Part shown: in pieces, positions 1-6,245 of the stretch
How the letters are laid out: every line of letters begins with the position of its first letter
How positions within the stretch are numbered: the first letter of the stretch is position 1
Assembly (NCBI GenBank): GCA_001796965.1
Contig: MGOA01000091.1
Coordinates: 1 to 8,711, forward strand
DNA length: 8,711 nt
Source of the DNA: Chloroflexi bacterium RBG_16_64_43
Lineage (GTDB): Bacteria > Chloroflexota > Anaerolineae > Anaerolineales > RBG-16-64-43
Direction: 5' to 3'
Notes under the pieces: generated by a model
Seen by the model: the letters and a program-made list of their open reading frames with translations, nothing else
The model's database searches: none
Told to the model about the DNA's origin: nothing
Position numbers and translations under genes: made by a program

Positions 1-130
1 CTTCTCCAGGCGGACTTGGTCCAGCAGCGCGCGGCGCGGGTTGGTTTTGATTGGCTCGAGTTGGGCTTCTCCAGGCGGACTTGGTCCAGCAGCGCGCGGC
101 GCGGGTTGGTTTTGATTGGCTCGAGTTGGG
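1..130. repeat. Perfect 65-bp direct tandem duplication
   Basis: Bases 1-65 and 66-130 are identical and directly adjacent; each unit begins CTTCTCCAGG and ends CTCGAGTTGGG. The unit lies inside mazG coding sequence and encodes the start of the AARVGFDW-type segment. Because 65 is not a multiple of three, the frame that is coding in copy 1 does not continue into the coding frame of copy 2. The duplication starts at the first base of the window, so further copies or an assembly artefact at a contig end cannot be excluded. Confidence 0.97.
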
Positions 131-413
131 CGGCGTGCTGGAAAAGGTCCAGGAAGAGATACGCGAGGTGCAGGGCGCCGAGGATGAAGTGCGACGCGCC
201 GAGGAAGTGGGCGACCTGCTTTTTGCGGTCGTGAATCTCGCCCGCTGGGTGAAGGTGGAGCCGGAATCGGCATTGCGTGAGGCTAACCAGCGCTTTCGCC
301 GCCGGTTCGAGAGGATGGAGGCCGAGGCCCGTGCGCGTGGCATTTCGCTCGGAACGCTCGGCCTGGAGGAGCTAGACCAGATGTGGGAAGAAGCCAAGCG
401 CCATCTCGGTTGA
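51..413 (+). CDS. mazG: MazG nucleoside triphosphate pyrophosphohydrolase, C-terminal part (5' end missing or frame-broken)
   Basis: MazG hydrolyses nucleoside triphosphates to monophosphates and pyrophosphate in the cytoplasm, removing non-canonical or excess NTPs. The recognisable protein begins within the second repeat copy (base 66) with the family segment RAARVGFDW. It then shows the metal-binding EExxE (in VQEEIREV) and ExxD (in EEVGDLLF) helices, followed by the typical ending NLARW...PESALREANQRFRRRF. About 115 residues are visible, roughly the second MazG domain. The listed start (TTG at 51) is only the point where the frame opens after a stop at 48-50; it is not a credible initiation site. 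The N-terminal half lies upstream of the window. Copy 1 of the repeat encodes the same segment in another frame, so the gene is either truly disrupted or an assembly error. It is convergent with the minus-strand operon. The family call is secure; whether the gene is intact is not. Confidence 0.85.
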   Translation: MARVGLLQADLVQQRAARVGFDWLELGGVLEKVQEEIREVQGAEDEVRRAEEVGDLLFAVVNLARWVKVEPESALREANQRFRRRFERMEAEARARGISLGTLGLEELDQMWEEAKRHLG

Positions 414-441
414 GTTCTTCGCCCGATCCAACAAGAATCAC

Positions 442-472
442 GCCGGGGCTGACTACTCAAGTCAGCTCCGGC
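442..472. terminator. Hairpin terminator between convergent genes
   Basis: A 13-bp inverted repeat (arms 442-454 and 460-472) closes a 5-nt loop ACTCA. The single non-Watson-Crick position is a G-U wobble when read on the + strand and an A-C mismatch on the - strand. It sits 28 bp after the mazG stop and 53 bp past the end of the SDR gene, where both convergent transcripts should end. On the + strand it is followed only by TCTCT. On the - strand the following bases include TTCTTGTT. Neither U-tract is strong, so this may be a bidirectional terminator of moderate strength. Confidence 0.7.
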
Positions 473-525
473 TCTCTGAGGATCGGGGAATTAGTGAGCC
501 AGGTTTATGGCGCGCGCTGCTGGCG

Positions 526-1317
526 CTAGAACAGGCCCTTGTACATGCCGCCATCCACCGTCAGCATCACGCCGGTGATGTACGAGGCGGCCGGCGAGCA
601 CAAAAAAGCCGCCGCCCGGGCGAACTCCTCCGGCTGCCCCATGCGGCCAAACGGGCTCTCGTTGGCCTGCTTGCGCGTTTCCTCCTCGACCGTGCTCCCC
701 GCCCGCTGCGCCCGATCCTGCATCAGTTGACGTACTCGCTCGGTGTCGGTCCAGGCGGGCAGAATGCAGTTGAAACGAATACCCTGGCCGCCGAGTTCGA
801 GGGCCAGCGATTTCATGAGCCCCGCCACCGCCGCGCGTAGCGAATTGGAAAGGACCAGGTTGGGCAAGGGCTGCTTGATCGCATACGAACCTATCGCCAG
901 TACAACCGCGCGGGGTGAGGCCCGCAGCGCGGGTAGGGCGGCCCGCACCAGGCGTACGCAACTCATGACCAGCAATTCGAAGGCGGCTTCCCACGCTGCG
1001 TCATTCAGCTCGTCGAAACGGCCGGGCGGCGGCCCTGCCGAGTTCGTCACGAGCACATCCAGCCCGCCCATCTCGGCGATGGCGCGAGCCACGAGTGAAC
1101 CCGGTCCCTCAGGTGTGGCCACATCGGCGGCCAGCGCTACGACCTTGGCCCTTGTCGAGGAGCGCAGGCGGCGCGCTGCCTGCTCGAGGCTTTCGACATT
1201 GCGGCCATTGAGGGAGACGATTGCACCCTCGGCAGCCAGGGCATTCGCGGTCGCGTATCCAAGTCCGCGGCTCGCGCCACACACCAGCGCGCGTGCTCCA
1301 GCCAATCCGAAATCCAT
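526..1317 (-). CDS. Atypical short-chain dehydrogenase/reductase (SDR) family protein
   Basis: This is a 263-aa Rossmann-fold protein of the SDR superfamily, normally a cytoplasmic NAD(P)-dependent oxidoreductase of about 250 aa. Visible motifs are the nucleotide-binding GASRGLG (residues 14-20), an acidic AADV (63-66), NSAG (92-95, for NNAG), the active-site serine in AIGS (S144), and the C-terminal ITGVMLTVDGGM. The canonical catalytic Tyr-x3-Lys is absent: the aligned positions read S157-N-S-L-R161, just before the usual AAV..L.KSLA helix. I recall other SDRs with a similar SN..R helix, so this may be a known divergent subfamily rather than a decayed gene. Its substrate cannot be predicted. 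ATG 1317 is chosen because AAAGGA lies 6 nt upstream and the Rossmann motif falls at the right distance. It is the last gene of the minus-strand run, 101 bp after DUF503, so it may have its own promoter. Confidence 0.9.
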   Translation of the reverse strand: MDFGLAGARALVCGASRGLGYATANALAAEGAIVSLNGRNVESLEQAARRLRSSTRAKVVALAADVATPEGPGSLVARAIAEMGGLDVLVTNSAGPPPGRFDELNDAAWEAAFELLVMSCVRLVRAALPALRASPRAVVLAIGSYAIKQPLPNLVLSNSLRAAVAGLMKSLALELGGQGIRFNCILPAWTDTERVRQLMQDRAQRAGSTVEEETRKQANESPFGRMGQPEEFARAAAFLCSPAASYITGVMLTVDGGMYKGLF

Positions 1318-1418
1318 GGCATGTCCTTTCTGTTGGCCCGCGCCGCCTCCAAACGGGCGGGGCGTATCCGTGATGGGCAGTGAGCCCGCTGCGATCGCTG
1401 CGCAGGAGGCGCTTCCCC

Positions 1419-1721
1419 TCAGCGCTCCTCGACCGAGGTCATACTCAGCTCGACATCCGTCTGATGGGAAGAAATCCACTCCAAGGCGGCTTGCAGCACG
1501 CGCTGGTTGTGGGTTACGTCAGTGCTCACCACGGCGCAGGCCACGACCGAGGTAGCCCACGCATCCTGCGCGCCCACTTCAGCGGCGGCCAATTCGAATT
1601 TCCGGCGCAGCCCGGCCAGAAGCGGGGCCAGCCGACCGCGCTTTTCTTTGAGCGAACGGCACCCCGGGAGTTGAAGAGTGAGGGTGCACAAGGTGAGGTG
1701 CAGGCTGCTTTCCGGAGTCAT
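1419..1721 (-). CDS. DUF503 (YlxP-like) family protein
   Basis: This 100-aa protein has the DUF503 signature: an N-terminal beta strand (LTLCTLTLQLPG), then the hallmark RSLKEKRGRL (residues 22-31), a helix, AAAEVGAQDAWATSVVACAVVS (46-66, the family's AEvd.qd.w pattern) and a C-terminal helix with HNQRVLQAALEWI. Family members are about 95 aa, so it is full length. In Firmicutes the homologue YlxP lies in the nusA-infB-rbfA region and is linked to ribosome or translation function; its biochemical role is not settled. Start ATG 1721 has GGGAG 7 nt upstream. That Shine-Dalgarno lies in a palindrome (1727-1741), which could limit initiation. It is 79 bp downstream of the helical-repeat gene and near proS, consistent with a translation-linked role. 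Confidence 0.9.
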   Translation of the reverse strand: MTPESSLHLTLCTLTLQLPGCRSLKEKRGRLAPLLAGLRRKFELAAAEVGAQDAWATSVVACAVVSTDVTHNQRVLQAALEWISSHQTDVELSMTSVEER

Positions 1722-1726
1722 GCGTG

Positions 1727-1741
1727 GGCTCCCAGGGAGCC
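1727..1741. promoter_or_regulatory. Palindrome covering the DUF503 Shine-Dalgarno
   Basis: GGCTCCC-A-GGGAGCC is a perfect 7-bp inverted repeat around one central base. Read on the - strand, its second arm contains the GGGAG Shine-Dalgarno of the DUF503 gene, 7 nt before ATG 1721. A realistic RNA hairpin would use a 5-bp stem with a CCUGG loop and would partly mask the Shine-Dalgarno. It could equally be a protein-binding palindrome or chance in GC-rich DNA. Confidence 0.4.
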
Positions 1742-1800
1742 AATCCTTCCGGGAGCAATGCCGTTCGGGCACCCATCGACCAGCCTCGGCAGGTGCATGC

Positions 1801-2619
1801 TCAATCCTCGCGGCGCACGCCGACCTCGTCCTGAGCGATACGGGCGCGGACGGCGTCTCTGATTTCCGGCGAAAGGCCCGGCAATGCGCCGCGCAGCCAA
1901 CGCCGCCCGATGAACTGGGCATCGCGATCGGGCAGGTCCTCCACCCAGCGTAATAGTTCCGCTGGTTGTGAGGCGGCGAGTTGCGCGAACACGGCCTGCG
2001 ACGAACGCACGCACTCAACATCGTCCTCGCGCATCCCGCGCGCCAGCACTTCGAAGGCGAGCATGGCGGCCGAGGAGGGAGCCTCAGCCATCCATTCGTG
2101 CAACGCGAGCCAGGCGAACCGGCGTCCGGCAACACTGCGCTCGGCCAGCCAATGGGTAATTTCTTGGCGGTAGAGATCCGGCGACTCGCGACGGACGGGG
2201 CGCGCCGCGTGGTGCGCCAGGATTTCGTGCAGCGAGCGGTCGCGCGTCTGCAGCACCCAGCTCGCCAGGCGCATGTGGCTTGCTTCGGGGCGGGCGGCGG
2301 CCTCCAGCAGCCGCGCGGCCAAGCTCTTTTCCTCGAGCGAAGGAATGGCCCACAAGTGATCGGCGAGACGCAATGCGGCCTCGGGTTGCCGGGCTGCGCG
2401 CGGCAGGATCACCGCTTCGATTTCGTTCAGCATGGCGGTGGGGATGTTCCACGAGGGCAGGCTCCCGTGGCGAGCGAGCGATGGGCCACGCCGCAGCAAC
2501 CGGTTCGAGTGCGACTCGAATCGGCCCCTGAGCGCGGCGGCGAATGCCTGCGGCTCGACGATCAGATCGCCGAGATGCTGGCTCCAACGCCGCAGGGCAT
2601 CCAGGTCAATGGACGGCAT
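1801..2619 (-). CDS. Predicted all-helical (HEAT-like repeat) protein of unknown function
   Basis: I do not recognise this 272-aa protein with certainty. It is rich in Ala, Leu, Arg, Glu and Trp and reads as consecutive amphipathic helices of about 15-20 residues (for example residues 80-91, 96-110, 114-123, 127-139, 150-160, 165-178, 182-196 and 205-216). This is compatible with a HEAT/ARM or AlkD-like solenoid. No signal peptide or membrane segment is seen. Phrases such as EKSLAARLLEAA and FIGRRWLRGAL are vaguely like DNA-alkylation-repair (AlkD-type) proteins, but I cannot identify the AlkD catalytic Trp/Asp/Arg set. ATG 2619 lies 6 bp after the proS stop. Its Shine-Dalgarno GAGG overlaps that stop codon, so its translation is probably coupled to proS. 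The coding call is firm, the fold is inferred, and the function is unknown. Confidence 0.75.
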   Translation of the reverse strand: MPSIDLDALRRWSQHLGDLIVEPQAFAAALRGRFESHSNRLLRRGPSLARHGSLPSWNIPTAMLNEIEAVILPRAARQPEAALRLADHLWAIPSLEEKSLAARLLEAAARPEASHMRLASWVLQTRDRSLHEILAHHAARPVRRESPDLYRQEITHWLAERSVAGRRFAWLALHEWMAEAPSSAAMLAFEVLARGMREDDVECVRSSQAVFAQLAASQPAELLRWVEDLPDRDAQFIGRRWLRGALPGLSPEIRDAVRARIAQDEVGVRRED

Positions 2620-2625
2620 AGGGCC

Positions 2626-4059
2626 TCAGTAGGCGCGGGCGAAGATGGCTTTGCTCTGCGACGTCTGTCCGCAATGAATGCACGCCCCGCTGCCCGAGGG
2701 TTGATCGAACGGAATGCAGCGCGTCGTGGCCTTGGTCTTCTCTTGGATCTCTGCTTCGCACTCGCTGCGCCCGCACCACCAGGAAAACGCGAAGCCCTGC
2801 TCAACCACCTGGGCGAACTCGGCGAAATCCTTTGGTTCGTGCGTACGAGCGCGGCGCGCTTCCAATGCGCGGTCATAGAGTGAGGCCTGAATGTCGGCCA
2901 GTGCCTCCCCGATGTGCGCCGCGAGTCCCTGCCTTGGAACGGAGGTCTTGCCGCTCTTGCCTGGCCGATCGCGACGGGCGAGGGTCACCGATTGCCCGGC
3001 AATATCCCGCGGCCCGAGTTCGAGCCGCAGCGGAACGCCGCGCATTTCCCACTCATTGAACTTGAATCCAGGGGTCAACCCTTCGCGGCGGTCGATGGTG
3101 ACCCGCAGGTCTCCCAACTCCCCTGCCAGTCGATCCACTTCGCCCAAGACCAGGCTGCGCTCGTCGTCGTTCTTGTAGATCGGGACAACGACGACTTGGT
3201 AGGGAGCCAACTTGGGCGGCAAGATCAGGCCCGTGTCGTCCCCATGCACCATGATGATCGCGCCGATGAATCGTGTCGAAAGGCCCCAGGAGGTTGTCGA
3301 ACAGAACTGAAGCACGTTTTGCGCATCCAGGTACTGGATGTTGAAAGCCCGGGCGAAGTTATCCCCCAAGTTGTGCGAGGTGCCGGATTGTAGCGCCTTC
3401 CCGTCGCCCATCATGGCCTCGATCGAATACGAGCGCTGTGCCCCGGCGAACTTTTCTGTCTGGCTCTTGAGGCCGGGAATGACCGGGATGGCGGCGTCGT
3501 TGACGGCGAAGTCCACGTAGACGTCTAGCATGCGGCGGGTTTCGGCTTCCGCCTCGTCTGCGGTGGCGTGCGCGGTGTGACCCTCCTGCCAGTAGAATTC
3601 CGTTGTTCGCAAGAAGAGTTTGGTGCGCTTCTCCCACCGCACCACGCTGTTCCACAAGTTGATCAGGACCGGCAAGTCGCGATAGGATTTGATCCACTTA
3701 GCGTACATGTGCCCTATGATGGTCTCGGAGGTGGGGCGCACTACCAGCGGCTCTTCGAGCACCTCTCCGCCGCCGATGGTGACAACCGCCAGCTCCGGGG
3801 AGAACCCTTCCACGTGTTCCTTCTCGCGTTCGAGGAAGGACTTAGGGATGAACATCGGAAAACCCGCGTTCAGATGTCCCGTCGCCTTGAAGCGCCGGTC
3901 GAGAGCGGCGGTGATGTTCTCCCATAATGCCCAGCCGTAAGGCCGGACCACCATGCAGCCGCGGACCGGGGCGTAGTCCGCCAGTTCGGCTCGCACGACG
4001 ATCTGGTTGTACCACTCGTTGAAGTCCTCTTGGCGTGCGGGCAGCTTCTCGTCAGACAT
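2626..4059 (-). CDS. proS: Prolyl-tRNA synthetase, archaeal/eukaryotic-type
   Basis: This enzyme charges tRNA-Pro with proline using ATP, in the cytoplasm. The 477-aa protein is a class II synthetase of the shorter architecture without the bacterial INS editing insertion. Visible features in order: N-terminal DYAPVRGCMVVRPYGWALWENI (28-49); RPTSE (108-112); motif 2 region RWE...FLRTTEFYWQEGHTAHA (141-165); GTSHNLGDNFARAF (226-239); motif 3 HGDDTGLILPPKLAP (272-286); anticodon-binding domain from about 287. The C-terminal zinc-type domain has C429-x4-C434 and C460-x2-C463, and the chain ends in a terminal Tyr (FARAY), a hallmark of this type. ATG 4059 is chosen because of the GGGAGAGGGA ribosome site just upstream and a correct N-terminus; the frame stays open further upstream without similarity. 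It lies 23 bp after the LOG gene. This type occurs in several bacterial phyla as well as archaea and eukaryotes. Confidence 0.97.
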   Translation of the reverse strand: MSDEKLPARQEDFNEWYNQIVVRAELADYAPVRGCMVVRPYGWALWENITAALDRRFKATGHLNAGFPMFIPKSFLEREKEHVEGFSPELAVVTIGGGEVLEEPLVVRPTSETIIGHMYAKWIKSYRDLPVLINLWNSVVRWEKRTKLFLRTTEFYWQEGHTAHATADEAEAETRRMLDVYVDFAVNDAAIPVIPGLKSQTEKFAGAQRSYSIEAMMGDGKALQSGTSHNLGDNFARAFNIQYLDAQNVLQFCSTTSWGLSTRFIGAIIMVHGDDTGLILPPKLAPYQVVVVPIYKNDDERSLVLGEVDRLAGELGDLRVTIDRREGLTPGFKFNEWEMRGVPLRLELGPRDIAGQSVTLARRDRPGKSGKTSVPRQGLAAHIGEALADIQASLYDRALEARRARTHEPKDFAEFAQVVEQGFAFSWWCGRSECEAEIQEKTKATTRCIPFDQPSGSGACIHCGQTSQSKAIFARAY

Positions 4060-4082
4060 GATTCCCTCTCCCGGTGCGATGG

Positions 4083-4661
4083 CTAAAGAGCGTGTGAGCG
4101 CGACGATGGTCCGATGCGACGGGCAAGTTCCTGGGCGGCGTCCTCCGCAGTGGGACACAATGTGAGTAGCTCGAGGTCCCTGGGCCGGACCATGCCGGCG
4201 TGGCACTCCAGGAATGCGTCCACAGCCCGATTCCACGCCGGCCCGACAAGCAATAGAGGCTTGGGAGGAATCTCGCCGGCTTGGAGCATACTCCAGGCAA
4301 ACGCAACTTCCGATAGCGTTCCGATGCCTCCCGAGAGTGCGAGGGCCGCGTCGCATTCACGCACCAGATAGTATAGACGCTCGCGAAGCGTGCCCAGGCG
4401 TACCACGTCGCCCACCCACGGATTGGGTCGCAGCCCGGCGCGCTCAAAGACCTCGCAAACCACTCCCACAACCGGCGCGCCGGCTTCGGCGGCGCCGCGG
4501 CTCACGGCCTCCATCGTACCTTCGTAACCGCCGGTGGCCACGCGCCACCCGGCCTCGCCCAGCAGCCGGCCCATGTGCCGCGCCGCCTCGTAGGCCGGCG
4601 ATTCGGCGGCGGGCGCCGAGCCCCCGAAAACCGATACCGTGCGGGCGTTGTTGTGCGCCAA
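4083..4661 (-). CDS. LOG family protein (lysine decarboxylase-like Rossmann fold)
   Basis: This 192-aa protein belongs to the LOG/'possible lysine decarboxylase' superfamily. Characterised members hydrolyse nucleoside 5'-monophosphates to base and ribose 5-phosphate; many bacterial members are uncharacterised. Visible motifs are VSVFGGSAP (9-17), GGYEGTMEAVSRGA (44-57, matching GG..G.M.av..GA), VGVV (65-68), the RERLYYLVRECDAALALSGG region (93-112) and SGGIGTLSE (110-118, the PGGxGTxxE motif with Ser for Pro). The pattern is closer to the TIGR00725-type branch than to the plant-LOG branch, so AMP hydrolysis is not assured. The start is TTG 4661: no ATG or GTG fits, a strong GGAGGAG lies 5 nt upstream, and the N-terminus begins just before the first beta strand. 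The preceding gene ends 16 bp upstream, so translation within an operon is likely. Confidence 0.88.
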   Translation of the reverse strand: MAHNNARTVSVFGGSAPAAESPAYEAARHMGRLLGEAGWRVATGGYEGTMEAVSRGAAEAGAPVVGVVCEVFERAGLRPNPWVGDVVRLGTLRERLYYLVRECDAALALSGGIGTLSEVAFAWSMLQAGEIPPKPLLLVGPAWNRAVDAFLECHAGMVRPRDLELLTLCPTAEDAAQELARRIGPSSRSHAL

Positions 4662-4666
4662 GGCCT

Positions 4667-4673
4667 CTCCTCC
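4667..4673 (-). promoter_or_regulatory. Shine-Dalgarno deciding a TTG start
   Basis: GGAGGAG, read on the minus strand, is followed 5 nt later by TTG 4661, which starts the LOG-family gene. A near-perfect site just after the preceding gene's stop (TGA, 4680-4678) makes this rare start codon the best choice. Confidence 0.75.
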
Positions 4674-4677
4674 GTGT

Positions 4678-5571
4678 TCACTCGGGGGGCGAGATGTCGC
4701 CCTCCCGCAGATGCTCGATGAAATTGCGTGCCGACTCAACGATGCCGATCGACTTGGTTCCTTTGTGCTCGAGCAGGAAATGGCGGTGATCCATGACCCA
4801 CAAGTACATATCGGCCGTCGTGCGCTCCGGGAAAGCGGCCATGATCCCGCTTTCGTCGATGGCTCGCCGCACCGGCTGGTAGACCGACTTGCACCAGTGG
4901 ACGACGGCCTCCTCCTCGCCGACCGGACGTCGCAAGTCGAGGCCCATGAAGTAGCGGTGGGTGGCGATGTGCTCGAGCAGGCGTTCGTAGCCGCCCAGGA
5001 TCGTGACGTGCAGGTCGGTTTGGGGACACAAGCGGTCGAGCCCGCTGCGTTCGTAGAACTCCACCTGCGCTCCCAGGTTCTCGAGGTCTTCCGGGCGCAG
5101 GTCGGCACTCAGCGGCACCCGCACCGAATACTCGCGTACCTCGGCCTCGATGTATTCCTGGCCTTGCTCGCGCGCGACCGACACGCGATGGTTGCCGTCG
5201 ACCACGAAAAAGACTTCGCCCACCTTGTAGAGAACGACCGGCGGCAGCCCCGTCTCTGCGTACCAGGCGCGGTTAACCCGCATCCAGCGCGTGGCCAGGT
5301 GCGAATGGATCGGCATGAACTTGCGGTCGAAGTCCTGGTAGCGGTTGAGGCTGCCGACGATGCTGTGCACGCGGACGGTCTGCAGCCCGCGATAGATCGG
5401 CCCGCCCAGGTGGAGCCGCCCTTGCACCTCATCGAATGAGAGCAGGCGGTTGGGGCGCCGGCGCAGAAACGCCATGACGCCCGAGAAGAAGGCCCGCCGG
5501 CGGGCATTGAAGAAATCCCCGGTCGAACGATCCAGCATGTCGGTCGGCGCGCGTTTGAACAGGTCGTTCAC
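4678..5571 (-). CDS. Stand-alone ParB/Srx-like domain protein
   Basis: This 297-aa soluble protein has a central ParB/sulfiredoxin-like nuclease-fold segment: VRVHSIVGSLNRYQDFDRKF (67-86), a central LPPVVLYKVGEVFFVVDG (109-126) and the core VDGNHRVSVARE (124-135). This resembles the GxHR box of ParB N-terminal domains, where such residues bind CTP or phosphate. Residues 25-41 are strongly basic. The C-terminal part carries TTADMYLWVMDHRHFLLEH (251-269), which I associate from memory with a Chloroflexota-type family. No helix-turn-helix or partner ParA is present, so chromosome partitioning is unlikely; a regulatory or nucleotide-binding role is a guess. The start is GTG 5571, with GGGAG 7 nt upstream. 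The phosphoesterase stop TGA ends one base before it, indicating tight translational coupling. The frame extends upstream to an ATG at 5658 inside the previous gene, which I reject. Confidence 0.82.
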   Translation of the reverse strand: MNDLFKRAPTDMLDRSTGDFFNARRRAFFSGVMAFLRRRPNRLLSFDEVQGRLHLGGPIYRGLQTVRVHSIVGSLNRYQDFDRKFMPIHSHLATRWMRVNRAWYAETGLPPVVLYKVGEVFFVVDGNHRVSVAREQGQEYIEAEVREYSVRVPLSADLRPEDLENLGAQVEFYERSGLDRLCPQTDLHVTILGGYERLLEHIATHRYFMGLDLRRPVGEEEAVVHWCKSVYQPVRRAIDESGIMAAFPERTTADMYLWVMDHRHFLLEHKGTKSIGIVESARNFIEHLREGDISPPE

Positions 5572-5572
5572 C

Positions 5573-6238
5573 TCAACTCTCCCATTCCAGCAACCGATAG
5601 GGCGGGATGAAGAGCACTTGGCTGTCCTCGTAGCGCATTGACGGCGCCGGGCGGCCATAAACGGTGGTGGTATGCCCGTGCAAATGCCAGCGGGGGCGCG
5701 CCATGCGCAGAAGCCACAGCAGCGAGGCGAACCCGCGGTGGGCCGCGTCCGGGCCGTCGTTGATCCCGCGCGGCGCCGAATGCGAGATGAGGATGTCGAG
5801 CGCGCGGCCGTAAGTTAGACGGTTGACCCACAAGCGCAGGGCCAACTGCAGCACGCGCCGCCACATCTCGCTTTCCGAGTATTGATTAGAAGCCTGCGGG
5901 CCATATCGGATACTGCCCCCCAGCCCGGCAATGAGCAATCCCGAATCGGTTACGCAGCGACCTTCCAGGTGAACGCATCCTTGCGGGAAGTGAGCGTGCG
6001 TTCCGTCGGAGCGCCAATACCCGCGCCCGTCATGGTTGCCCATGACGAAGTAGAGCGGAACATTGAGCATGCTGACAACATACTCGAGATACTCAAGCGG
6101 TAGATCGCCGCAACTGAGCACCAGGTCGACCTTCGCCTCGAGGGTGGTGACGTGCGGACTGTAGAGCAGCTCCGAAACGTCGTCGCTCAGGGCAAGGACT
6201 CCGACGGGTTTCGTGGGGCACAAGCGGCGCAAGGGCAT
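5573..6238 (-). CDS. Calcineurin-like metallophosphoesterase family protein with altered metal ligands
   Basis: This 221-aa protein has the metallophosphoesterase layout: motif I LALSDDV (15-21), motif II SCGDLP (42-47), motif III MGNHD (66-70), motif IV ISHSAPRGINDG (151-162) and motif V WHLHGHTTTVYG (184-195). Such enzymes use two metals to hydrolyse phosphoesters, often nucleotides or cyclic nucleotides. Two positions differ from the canonical pattern. The His of D-x-H in motif I is Val21, and the second His of G-H-x-H is Thr191. Both normally serve the same metal, so the site may be mononuclear, remodelled or inactive; alternatively this is a normal feature of a subfamily whose motif I reads SD.V. 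No signal peptide is seen, so it is probably cytoplasmic. Start ATG 6238 has AGGG 5 nt upstream and lies 7 bp after the MazG-like gene; the next gene starts 1 bp after its stop. Confidence 0.9.
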   Translation of the reverse strand: MPLRRLCPTKPVGVLALSDDVSELLYSPHVTTLEAKVDLVLSCGDLPLEYLEYVVSMLNVPLYFVMGNHDGRGYWRSDGTHAHFPQGCVHLEGRCVTDSGLLIAGLGGSIRYGPQASNQYSESEMWRRVLQLALRLWVNRLTYGRALDILISHSAPRGINDGPDAAHRGFASLLWLLRMARPRWHLHGHTTTVYGRPAPSMRYEDSQVLFIPPYRLLEWES

Positions 6239-6245
6239 GGCGGCC

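Noticed and set aside
51..413. Duplicate MazG-type genes as a single repeated gene (left edge and 6246-6542)
   Set aside because: The two proteins belong to different MazG-superfamily branches and share only the metal-binding helix pattern; they are not a recent duplication.
743..1555. 270-codon plus-strand frame opposite the SDR gene
   Set aside because: Ser/Ala/Arg-rich shadow of a recognised SDR; no ribosome site or motifs.
1981..2883. 300-codon plus-strand frame opposite the helical-repeat gene and the proS end
   Set aside because: It spans two minus-strand genes and shows no coherent fold or motif. The minus-strand frame has a coupled start and helical periodicity instead.
4060..4356. 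N-terminal extension of proS by 99 residues to an upstream ATG
   Set aside because: It overlaps the LOG gene, has no synthetase similarity, and a strong ribosome site precedes ATG 4059.
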